Below, one piece after another: positions 24,603 through 35,930 of a stretch of 64,000 nucleotides of DNA. A program made the translations under genes and the position numbers. Positions within the stretch are counted from its first letter, which is position 1. Every line of letters starts with the position of its first letter. The notes under the pieces are model-generated. The model made no database searches and had not been told where the DNA came from. It saw only the letters and a program-made list of their open reading frames with translations. The DNA comes from Albula goreensis. Taxonomy: Eukaryota; Chordata; Actinopteri; Albuliformes; Albulidae. The stretch covers positions 30,307,646 to 30,371,645 of the forward strand of contig CM040743.1 of assembly GCA_022829145.1 (NCBI GenBank), written 5' to 3'.

Positions 24603-24646
24603 CTGGAGGATCCCATCTCCTATAAACAGCAATCCAGACAGCTCAG
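24603..24646 (-). CDS. sntg1: sntg1 coding exon 5 (codon 93 remainder to residue 107, PDZ)
   Basis: The 44 bases complete alanine 93 and encode ELSGLLFIGDGILQ. These are the PDZ helix A region and the GD-x-IL-x-(I/V)NG strand that leads to the next exon. The acceptor is tttttag|CTGAG and the donor CAG|GTAAGT. The recalled human sequence has GDAILQ; here it is GDGILQ. Phase runs from 1 at entry to 0 at exit. Confidence 0.96.
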
Positions 24647-24728
24647 CTAAAAAGTCAAAATAAAGACATAAGCCACATAATATCGTGTGTGAGGAACAGG
24701 ATCATGAAGAAAAAGGTTTACTGCTCAC

Positions 24729-24786
24729 CTTTCTGCTCTTTAGAAATTTTTGATATCACGACAGGGATATTGTGTTCTGCACCACC
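24729..24786 (-). CDS. sntg1: sntg1 coding exon 4 (residues 74-92 plus first base of codon 93, PDZ)
   Basis: The 58 bases encode GGAEHNIPVVISKISKEQK and one base of the next codon. They continue the PDZ fold after the GLGF-type loop. The acceptor is tgtag|GGT and the donor AAAG|GTGAGC. The split codon G|CT is completed by exon 5 to alanine. The intron to exon 5 is only 82 bases. Human has VVVSKISKEQRA here. Confidence 0.96.
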
Positions 24787-27378
24787 CTACAAGAAGTAAA
24801 GAAAAACAAACACAATGTATCTTTTTTTAATACAATGTATTCTCTCCAATGTTTCTTTTCCTGAGTATTTCATAAAATCTTGCTTAAACACAAACCAAAC
24901 TGAATACAACTCCCTGAGTAAAACTACAATCTGTCATCCATCGTCAAACTTAATATCGTGCAAAATACATGTACACAAAAGAAGCAATTAATGCCTGAGT
25001 ATAATGGCAATTAACATATACGGACTGTGAAATGGTCATAATTATAATACTGAGCTAGCATTAGCAAGGAGACTCTGAAAGTTAATGGACCTCTAATAAA
25101 TGCTCCAACCTTGGCTGACACATTTCCCTATACTGCAGCAGAATCAGTTTCATAAACATTGTTATGCATTGCTACAATTTGTGCCTGTGCAAGCACATTG
25201 GACAGTTAATGCCCCCTCCCATGTAGATGGATATTTAAATTGAACAGGGGTTCATTATTGGTACTGTGTGATGTACTCTGCTGTCAAGATCAATTGTCTT
25301 GACAAAATATCAACGTGACTCACAGGTCTCAAGGAAGCACATCCCTGGTGACTTGATGCCAAATGTAGGTTGTGCATTGCAAGTAGGAATGGATTCAGCA
25401 AACATGTCTACTTCGAACAACTAAGTTATTTTCAACATGTGTGTACAGTACAGTAAATGATTGTTCACAGATTCAACTATCCATGAATTGCTCTGAGTGG
25501 AAAACATGCAGAGTATGAATGAAATAATGACATTATGAATAAAATATTGGTTTTGGAAAATTGCTGTGTCATTGCCAGCATGTATACGAACGTGAGCCCT
25601 CTCTATCCAGCATTACACAGTTTCTCGTGTCTCTCCTCAATCTTTATGCATCCTCTTTTGAGAGAAGCACACTAACTCATTTTAAATGACTGTATATGCC
25701 AATGTGTAAGCACAGAATATGCCGACCGAAGACTATTATGTGTATTGTATCGGAACATATAAGAAGCAAACAAACCACCTAATTTCAGCTGTCTTTCATG
25801 TAACTCCTTTTCTGGGATGGTGCACCTTGTGGCTTCTGAGCAACTACACAGCTCAAACTTCAATTTAGGAAGCGCCAAATTACATTGAGCACTAACCACA
25901 TCTACGCGTTTTGTTTATGAAAAAAAAAAAGAGTTTAAAAAAAAATCCTAAGAGCTTTCAGATGCCCAGCCTTTATTCAAGTAATTCAATTTCACAGAAT
26001 GTGACCAGCAGGTAGCAGAGTGCGTGTCACACTCAGAATAATAATGAGAGCTGTGCAGGCAACGACTGAAAGCTTGGGGCGTGCGGACCTAGGACATGCT
26101 GGCTTAGAGAGCAGGAGGGGCTGGGGACAGGGGTTGTTATCTACACCACCGGAACAAGTCAAACAGTCAGCCCAAATATGCTCTCTCGCTGGGTGTCTTT
26201 TTGATCTCTCATTGACTGATCTTCGTTGAATTGTGTATTTGTCATAATCCAGCAGAAGCCTAAAACAAATTAGGCTAGCGGTTTGAGCTGTCTGAACACA
26301 AAGTGTTCGGCAGCAGAATTCCCGTTATAATAGGACAGCTTCATGGGGCTTTTTCTTCATCTGTCATAATTAGACTGGCAGCGCACGCTGTATATAACGC
26401 TACAGCAAAGCAGGCTCTGTGCTGGCTTATTTTCTGCATATTAGCGAGTCACTGTACCCACAAGCGCCCCTGCCATTCATTTGTCATATTTATGGTTATA
26501 CTGGCTACTTTGACAAAGTAGATTTTCTTTTTTCCCCTTTTCTGTTTTGTTTGTTTGATTTCAAAACATCATTCTGCAATCCTCACGGCCTGAAAAGAAT
26601 TACAGAAACATTCTTGATCTTTGCAGCGTAAATAGAAAAATGAAAACATATCCATGCAAGGCAAAGCTCCCTATCAGGAAACATGGCAGCTGCTGGATAG
26701 AGCTCAATGAGGCTTTTAATACAGAGAACGCTTCCATCTTATTCACAAAACCGTCCTTTTCCTCCCTGCCACCCAAACCTTCTGAAATGTGCGATATTTT
26801 CGGAAGGATCTGGGTTTGATCAGCATTTGTCCTGAACGTTGACTTCAAAATAGATGCAAGTGATTCTGTAAAATCGTCGTGCAGGCTCATTTCGGTGATT
26901 GCTGTGCTCTCACGCTAACAGTAAATTATAGACATTGACTTAGTATGGGAAAAAGGTCTCCAGCATGGCTCAGGATTTTTTATTTCTGGTGGCAGGAGCG
27001 AGCACTGAATTCAACTGGATGCTGAGAGCAGAAAAAAAAAGGGAAAGAAAAACAATGAACATATGTATGGGGAAAACATGTCAGTCCACTGAGCCGCGTC
27101 CGTGCTTTCTCAGAGCGCAGAAGGGGTGCCGCTGAATTTGATTCACAACCGCTGTCCTTTTCAATACACAGAGCATTAATTATGAGGAGAACCACATGCT
27201 CAGCAACAAACAAATGATTAAATCAATGCCTAGTGTCGCAGAGACCCAAATAAAGTGCGTGGTAAGGGAGTGAACCTGGACACAGCAGGCATGAGAATGT
27301 GGCTGTGTGCCTTCTGAGCTCCTGGAGACTGAGAAAAAGGTAGTACAGTACATAACAAAAGAAAAACTATAAAATAAC
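24787..27378 (-). other. sntg1 intron 3
   Basis: Noncoding. Region 26230-26500 is unusually complex and carries TAATTAG- and AATTAG-type motifs; it may be regulatory. Nothing else is recognised. Confidence 0.8.
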
Positions 27379-27435
27379 CTTAATACTTAAGCCAAATCCT
27401 CCAATTGTCTGCCTTCTGATTGTCACCGTTCTTTC
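27379..27435 (-). CDS. sntg1: sntg1 coding exon 3 (residues 55-73, PDZ carboxylate-binding loop)
   Basis: The 57 bases encode ERTVTIRRQTIGGFGLSIK. They contain the first PDZ strands and the GFGL loop (residues 67-70) that holds the ligand's terminal carboxylate. The acceptor is ttgcag|GAA; the donor is AAG|GTTATT, weaker than the GTAAGT-type donors of most other exons here. Phase is 0 at both ends, so skipping would keep the frame but delete the carboxylate loop. The human counterpart reads RRQTV rather than RRQTI. Confidence 0.96.
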
Positions 27436-29329
27436 CTGCAAGGAAAGAAAAAAACAGTGAATTCCATCTACGTGTAAGTATTTCCATTATACCAAACTCT
27501 AAAAAGCAAAGCGTGAAAACAGTTATAGCTGTACAAGCCTGACACGCAGAAATAAGTCTGCACTATCCCTGACTATAATCCTTACATCTGAGCTGTGAAC
27601 TGTTTGCTAAAACAAGTCTTAAAAAGCTGCACAAGTTGAAAAAATGTTGTAGTAACTACTGCAGTTTTTTTTCTTCAATCCAAAAGGGAAGAGGCTCCCG
27701 AGAACGGACCAGCATGCTTCTGCAAATAGGCTGCAGTTCTGACAAGTCACTCTCCAAAAAAGTATGAAAGATTCATGATCAGCTGTCGCAAGAGTCAATG
27801 TGCGAATCAGATGGTAATTTCTGCCTTTCCCGTACATTAGGTGACTACCATGGTTTATTCCATTTTAACTTAAACTGTTTTACATAAACAGGGAAAAACA
27901 TATGTCATTTTCACATTGTGCTTGTGCAAAAACACTGCAAGTACTTGGATGTAGCAGTAAAAAATATGCCATGAATATTCCACACTGTACTATCCATCCC
28001 TTTCTTTGGTTGGTCTTTCTGTATGGAAGGTTAGCGCTCTATTCATCTAATAACTGAAAATTGCAAGACATTAAGACAGATACAATGCACACAACATATC
28101 TGCATCACAGTCAGAAATTACACATATCAGGACTTATATGAGAGAATGACATTGCTATAGATTATTGAAGGAGGAAGAATGCGTTTTGTCCTGTGAGTTC
28201 TAATGCACCACCGTACAAACACACTGAATACATTGCTTCTGAAGAGGAAAAAAATCAAATGTAGCCCCCAGCGGTGTAGGTGAAAAGAAGCTTCCAGAAT
28301 GTCTAATGTCCTGAACAGCATACAATAACCTTACATTTTTACTGAAGAAACTGTCCACACCCTCTGGAAATGAATCATAAAGATCATAAAGAGTATAAAG
28401 ACAAAAGAGAACCTAAAAGGTTGAAATGGTATCACAGAATGATATAGGTGATATTGTCGATGTGTTAAAGTAAATAACAAGATTTGGATGTGAGAAAACT
28501 TAACTAAAAACTCAGCCTTGATACACAGTGCAGACTTTGAACTGCTGAGAAGGTGTCGTCTTTTCTCTCGCATGGAGCATGAATTGAACATGATCCTAAT
28601 ATGACCTTTGTCGCTGTGAAAAAGTGTCAGTCTCCAAAATTGCAAATGGAAACAAACACATGTTTTGCAATTCTTAGCAGTCTAAGTAAAAAAAAATTCA
28701 GAAATTTAAAAAAAAAGGGTTCACCGCTGTAGCTGTAGAAACTGGGCCAGATCGACGACGCGACTGCAACTGTTTTTCAGCCATAAAAGAAGTTGCTAAA
28801 ACTTTATTTACGGGCAAATTAATATTTAATAATTATGGGTAAACTAAGGTTGCATTGGGTAAAAATCGCTACTAAGATGGCATTTTCGGTGACACCATAA
28901 TTTAGCAATTCTACTCTTGACACATTATAAAATATGCTCATGTATATTTATACCTGGGGTGAAGCCCCTAAAATAGATTTGATATAGTGCAAATGAGCCC
29001 AATTAAGCATTCCATCTAATTTACTAAAGCTTGCAGCAATTGTGGCTCACCTCTTTGCGTGAGAATTTTGAAAATTTCTGCAAGCAGGTAGATATTCCGC
29101 ACTGATATACACTGTAACTTACTCTATAAGAGGCATATTAATGATTTGAACTCTCTCCCACATAGAGCAGCCAGTCATAAGAACCAGGAGAAGACACAAC
29201 AGAGGAAAACCTGAATAAGAAAAGAGGTGGTCTTTTGTCCAAGAATTACCCTAATTGAGTCAACTGAATAGCAAATAGTGACGTGATATATTGTAGGTTA
29301 CACAGTCACAGGATAATTGCACTACTGGA

Positions 29330-29625
29330 GCACCCAAGCCGAGCACCCAAAGATCAAATACTCCGTCAGCTACGGTAGAGTTACCAGTAATTGTACATGT
29401 CCTTGTATCCGGATCTTTTTGAAGTACAGTTGCGTGGGTTACAGGTGCATTGTTCCGTCACACAATGAACATGGCTTCAGAAAAAGGAAACATAGATATC
29501 CCATGAATGTACAAGTTGTGTGTGACGCGAAACAAATAATCACGAATGTTGTCGCAAATTACGGTAGTTCACATCATGGCCGTTTTATCTACAGAAATCG
29601 CTCTATCTCCCAAAGGTAAGAGGTA
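29330..29625 (+). mobile_element. PIF-Harbinger transposase relic
   Basis: The plus strand between about 29440 and 29622 encodes CIVPSHNEHGFRKRKHRYP followed by MNVQVVCDAKQIITNVVANY and GSSHHGRFIYRNRSI. This follows the Harbinger/HARBI1 pattern NE-x-F-x-RKGYHSINVQ-x-VCDA...TN-x-VA...GS-x-HD-x-FI-x-RNS. The first catalytic Asp (VCDA) is present. The second, in the GS-x-HD motif, is replaced (GSSHHGR). A stop follows soon after. Only this fragment remains. Confidence 0.75.
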
Positions 29626-32052
29626 CAACAAACGCAGTGTGTTTGCCACATTGTAATAACCTTGTTTCAGTCAGCTGTGTCTTTTGTCCGTGTTAAATTG
29701 TAGGATAGCTTTTTCAAAGCCACCTAACATAGTGCCATTTTTTCTTCATTTCATCTACTGTTCATTTTGCTATCCTATACCAAATTAAATTAATGTGGAT
29801 GTCACTCCAAAATGTTGGCCTCTCCATTTGTGTTTAATTCTTGTACTGTTGGCCATTATTTCTATTTCCTGACCTGTAAATTTAAGTTGTATTTTTCTTG
29901 TAATTACCTCACTTGTGCCTCCTTACTCCACTTCCATTTCTCAGTGCCCTGTAATTCAGACATGTAAGTATGCCATACTGTTTCTTACCCTTTTGCCACC
30001 TGCAAAATTGTGAAATGAGGATGTTTAATTTTTTGTGTTTTAAAGCAAGTCTCATGTTTTTCTTTTCAACTTTAGCCCTCTTGACTCTGAAATATGTCCT
30101 AACATGCATAATACCATGGAACAACTGGCTTACTTTTAATCTGAAGTGCTTGTTGCCATTCATAATTTATATGAATGATGTTTGTCCTTCTGTGTATACA
30201 TGCAATTTTTCCAAAATAATATTAACTTTCAACATAAAACGATATATCAAAGGGATAAGATATACTACCTTTCTTGCTAAACAAGTATTCTTGAGAAAGC
30301 AGCTCTGACACCACATAATGTTGTACAGAGTTTGTCATGTATTAACGCAATAAATTTATGCATGCATGTTTCTTGAAAAGACGTAAATCGTGAGAAGTCA
30401 CGTTGCACTAATTTATTTCCCTACAAATGGATGCCTTCTGATTCTGCAACAGAGGTCAATAGCATGTGGTGTGACAATGTTTCAGACTGATTTGTGGATA
30501 TTATTAGAAAAAAAAGTATTCATATTATAAATGTAAATGAATAAAAAACCATTTGTATACAGGATTACATAACAATTTATGTATTCAATGAACTACTTAA
30601 ATAATATATTCAATACACATGAATATACATATTATGAAACATTTCCACATAAACTCTCTGACCCCTGAATGGGTGGTGCTATAGTTGGCACCATTGTTGG
30701 GGCTGTGATCTCTAAACACTTTCTTTGAAGTGTACCAAAATCACATTAAATGTAATTACAATGCATACATTATATAACATATTTCAGGAAGTAATAGAAC
30801 GATACACATATAGATGCAGCCAAAAAAGTTGTGTTGTGTAAAGGTGGTGCTCCACATCAGCACGTTATGCAATGGCATTGAGAGGTAGAATGAGAGTGTT
30901 AGAAATGAGAACTTTGCCAAAAGAAAACAATAAAAAAACTCATCGGGGGTTGGAGGCGACCTTAATCATATTGTTTTTTTTTTCTAACTGGCGATATTCT
31001 TCTAAGAAATGCAACTGCAGTGATGGTTGTTCTTTCAAATTACAAGAAAAGTTCAGCCTATGGTATTTATTTGTAACAATGCTTTTTGGCATGTCCACAA
31101 TACATATTTCTCATTCAATTCAACATGGTAGTTGTTTCTTGTCTGCAACATCATCTCTGAAATGATTTGACTGAGCCAGCCAAAATGTTTTTTAATCCAC
31201 TGCGAGCACCTCTGTTCGCCCTCACCATGAATTTCAGAAAATTAAATTTACTGCCCAAGTAATTCTTGCCGTGGGTCTTATTAAGTAGTGTAAAATTTTG
31301 CCTGTGCCTGGAATCCTCAACTCTTCATGCACTTGTTGAAATTGTTTTTCCATGCCTGTGATCTAAGTTTCCATGTAAAAAAAACTGCATAAATGTAAAA
31401 CAGCATATTTTGAAAAAAGAATGCACAATTTTGTTCGAACTGACCTGGGATACAGGTGCACAACATTTTCTCTTTGTGGTATGCATAGCTAGGCTATCTA
31501 TGATAAAGGTGGGATAAAAAAACAAAAACCTCTTAATAACTTGGGTAGGCTAAATGAGTCCAAACTTTTTTTGCATTTAGGCTCATTGGTCATATGTTCT
31601 TTGATGCGTGTGGCTGTCTGTTCTTAAATCTTAATACTATTCAACCTGAACATGCTTCAGTGGTGGTCTCTTACAACTGCAACAAAGCACGCACAGACGG
31701 CATCACATTTTATTATATACTACTAAAAAACTCTTCTGTGTCACAGTGGTTTCTTGAGTTACAGCTTCTGTACATAACTAGTATCACTGCAGTTGTAGTT
31801 GTAGAAATAGTTGTAGAAGCACTGGAACCCCCCCCCAGACAACACTTTTCAGACATTATAATCTCAGTGTTGTCTTGGTCAGAATTAATCAAGCTTTACT
31901 CTCAGATATTGATTCCTGGAAGATGGCCCACATTGCAATAGATAATTTCAGACTATATATATAATATACTGTATAATTTCAGTCTGTCAGACTGTTCTAA
32001 TTTCAGACCTGTGTAGTTCTTGGGAGGGAGTAGGGGAGAGAGTTTTTATCCT

Positions 32053-32079
32053 GGGGGTTTGGGGGGGGGAGGGTGAGGG
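32053..32079 (+). other. G-rich tract with G-quadruplex pattern
   Basis: Runs GGGGG, GGGGGGGGG, GGG and GGG are separated by loops of 1-3 bases. Confidence 0.6.
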
Positions 32080-33344
32080 ATGAAGGGTGCTATGATGCTA
32101 TATTGATATTCTGACTTATTGTTGTTTTAAGGCAAATAAAAATATTAATGCCAAAAATAACTCCTGCCAACAGTCAAGTACTTTAGATTATCTCACCATC
32201 TATTTTTACACATGCACATACTGTGTGCAAGGAAGAAAAGATGCAATATCACTTGTTTGTTGATTTTATGAGTTTTAATGACCAGTTATGTGTCTAAGTA
32301 ATTTTCAACTCTGAGGTTGTACTGTGTCTTGCATTTTGCCACCACCCAAAACATTATACTCAGTTTAATATAACCAGAGCAATGGCATGGCCATTTAAAC
32401 TAGCATTCACCCAATCAGGACTCTCAAAACCTGAGGTATTGGATGCATGAAAAGTTTTGCTTAAATACTATAGTTTTTATGGAAAGAAAACGTAAATGCA
32501 TAGCTTGGTAAAACAACCTTTGCCGATTGGGTAGTATTGTTATCTGTCTTTAACTATTGTAACAAACTAATGTAGCACAGCAAGCTAATGAGAGGTGCTG
32601 AATCCTAAAACCAGAAGAATTGTGAAAGGTGTTTGTGAACTACAGATTGGGTGCCATTTTACATTAAGCCCCACTGGTTGAAAAGATTTTGTAGTCATTT
32701 AGTTTTTTGGAATACCTTTCTAAAATGTATCATATTGATTTTAAAAATGACATGACCATTTGTTATGCAACCAAGAAATCCATAATTTGTTAGCACCAAC
32801 TCAACATTTGAAGTAGTACGCCTTTTTGTGAATTTGTTTTTTAGTAATTCCTATTTAAGCTTGAAGTGTGGTTCTGACATCACTCACTGAGGGTCATATA
32901 ATACATCTCCATGCAACATTTTTATTCTGATCTCTACATCTGTTCCATTATTATTTCCAAGTCTGGAGAATATGCCCCTTCGAGAAAGCGCTACTCAGGC
33001 GATACATTTACATTTACGATGGACATCGACCTTCAGTCACCGACACCTCTGATTGGATCCCTGATGCTATTGTTACAAGACACTTCCGTATCCAGCCAGT
33101 TGAGGCAGCACACCATCACACCCCAATACTCATACAAAAGTAACAACATCATCAGTGAATTCCCGAATGAAATGCTGCACCTCTCGTATAGGCACACCTC
33201 TCCAAATGTAATTTCCAGGACTGAAGATTGGTTCATTCAGCATTACTTATTAACGTAGACCATCTCCAGCTTATTTTAGTCAAGAAAGAGCCTTGTATAG
33301 TAATAATGGGGGAAGAAAAAAACAAAAAAATCACATGATGTGGC

Positions 33345-33405
33345 GCAGTTGGTAATTTGTGTCTGCGTGCCTTTAACTATAAAGCTACAATTCCGCAGCA
33401 ATAAA
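33345..33405 (+). repeat. Possible tRNA-derived SINE head
   Basis: TGGCGCAGTTGG fits the RNA polymerase III A-box. A weak B-box-like GCTACAATTCC follows about 40 bases later. No tail is found. Confidence 0.35.
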
Positions 33406-35879
33406 TCCCTACAGCTAATAATGTATTGATCTTAATTCAATTGCTGGAGGCAAAATACACTAGAGCAATATGAACACAATGGTGATGGAGGTTGAATTTG
33501 CATTTTGTGGTGGTCTCGGAGCGCAGTCAATTTTCCCACTGCACTCCTAGAGCAAGAACTTGCATAAATGAAGTACAAACTGCTTAGTTGAAGAAATCAA
33601 TGGTTAAATGTTGCCCTTGAAGAAGCTTTTGTGTATGAGTTTTTGTTTTTTCATTGAGGAGTTGAGAAAAACATCTTTATACAATACACCTATTGAGTAC
33701 AGGGAAATTGTGAACGCAAGCATTCAGACTGCAAGAAACATTGTGAAAACGGCTGTGAGGGACAGGTGAAAAATCTACATTTACTTGAATTAGTTTTCTC
33801 CATTGGTGTTTCGTGTCCATCCTGTACTGTGTTTGACAACAACGATGGTTAGCTGACAGTTTTTCAACGTTAGGTTATTACGAAGCACATCTAGTGATTT
33901 ATATCCCTGTTGTGTCTTCGGTATGATAGCAGAGATGTAAATATCACAGTTTGTGAATACATTTCCTTGTCCAATAATACACCATGACATTGTGTGAGAT
34001 TTTAATAATCTGCAAGATACTTTGCAATGATTTATAAACTAGGTCTTTCCTTATTTCAGCTTTGCATCTTCCACTTGAAGAATGACAGTGAGCAGAGGAT
34101 ACACATTTGCAAGGCAAATACAAGGCAATCACAGACTATACAATAGCTCAAACTAAAATAGAGTTTAAACAATCTACACCTCTCTGAGGCCAAACCTCCT
34201 GCAGTGTAGACATAAATAGAAATGTGAAAAGTCCAAATATCTTATACAGTGAGTACATTCAAAAGATCTGTGCTCAAATAAGTATTATGTGCTGATCTCG
34301 GTCTTATACAACCAATTTAATTTATCACCACAGGTGTTCTGACTAATTAGAGAGTAACTACCAATCCAAGCCTCTATTTTAAAGTACCCTACTAATAAGT
34401 ACTTAACTTATGGCAGCTAATCAAGAAAAAAATATTCTTACTGAAGTGAATCATATTTCAGTGTTAAAAATGGCAATTTATAGAATGCAGACTGATTGAA
34501 TTCCTTAGATGTACGCACCTCTGGTCTTAAGCCACAGGGTTGACGAGTGAAAGCAAATTCCATTTCAATTTAATATGGCAACATTTGGCTTTGTAACTAA
34601 AGAAAGTTCAAAGTTAGTTAATTCCATTGCTCTGCTACAGAAGTAATGGTTGTCCGCTGTCTTAACTGAACTTAACACCTGAAACAACAAAAACATGATC
34701 TGACATACAGGGGTGGGAGGGGGCGGAGTGACAAAACAAACTAATACAGATTTTGTTTTGCCTTCTGAGCAGCATCGCTCTTTATTATAACTCTACTTTA
34801 CAAGATTAGAACTGTTTCTTGTGAGATACCACACCATTTTTCAAGAATGAAAGCCTCCAAATCTTTGAGAGGTGCAGAAGTGAAAATCTACTCTGCCTTT
34901 CCAACAGTTATGCTGATAATTCAGTACCAAACGTCAGTGAACTTCAGTACCAAAAAATGTGATAAACTAATGTCACATGCCCTTATCATCAAAACCAAAC
35001 ATGTTGCCATTTTAAATCGAGAGGGATTTTCAGTGATGTGACAGAACACAGAAATGTATAGATCTAAAAAAAAATGGTTTGGCATTCATAAAAGATCTAC
35101 ATTCCAGGCATACATACATACATTTGCACTATGTTATAGTGTACAGTGAACTGTCCCTTAAATCTGTCCAAAAGATGCAGATACGAGCAGACCCACGAAG
35201 AGGCTGGATTAAACATCAGAAAGGGAGGATCAATTTAATGCATGCTCTACCTGAAGGTGGTAGCAATAAAAAAAGCCCATGGCAAAATGTCAGTACTTAC
35301 AATTCATGGGGGAAATGTATATAAAAACATTAAAATACAGCTTGTCTGTTCTAAGATCCCAAAGTAATTACATTCTTTCTCTGTCTATGTTCGATATAAT
35401 TGTTAATATTTACTGAAAATATATATGTAAATACTATGGAAGATTTTACTTTACTATTACCACCCTGACAGCAAATATTTTGGTGCAAAGGAAGCAAGAA
35501 GATCTTCTTCTCCTTTTTATACTGCTAGTGTGACTAGCATTAAGATTTAGATTGTGTAACAATAAACATGGGAATACAATTTCAGAATACAGTACCTAAG
35601 CAGAGAGAAGAGCTGATTCAAGTCATTCTTTGAAGCTGTGCCTGCAGGTTCTTAAACAGCACCCTCCCTTCCCTCCAGCGAAAAAGGGAAAATTTACAGG
35701 GCCTATGGACTTGAGCCTCAGTACAATTCACATGCACTGCAGTTCCTAATAACTGCCAAAACCCATTTTTCTATATTATATTCCTGTTTATTATTATTAT
35801 TAATTCCCATAATAGCAGTACTAGACGACTACTGATAACTCCAAATCCATAGGCCCCTTTTAGCTCTTGGCCAAAGTTT

Positions 35880-35930
35880 GGGGCAGGAGAGAGGGAGGGC
35901 GGGGTGGTGGGGGGTGTGGGTGGGGGGTTC
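35880..35930 (+). other. G-rich tract with G-quadruplex pattern
   Basis: GGGAGGGCGGGG, GGGGGG, GGG and GGGGGG runs are separated by very short loops, in an otherwise AT-rich intron. Confidence 0.65.

Noticed and set aside
31594-31941. 115-residue open frame on the plus strand
   Set aside because: No family recognised; low-complexity runs (VVVEIVVEALEPPP) and intronic position favour chance.
32911-33258. 115-residue open frame on the plus strand
   Set aside because: No domain and no splice signals that would join it to anything.
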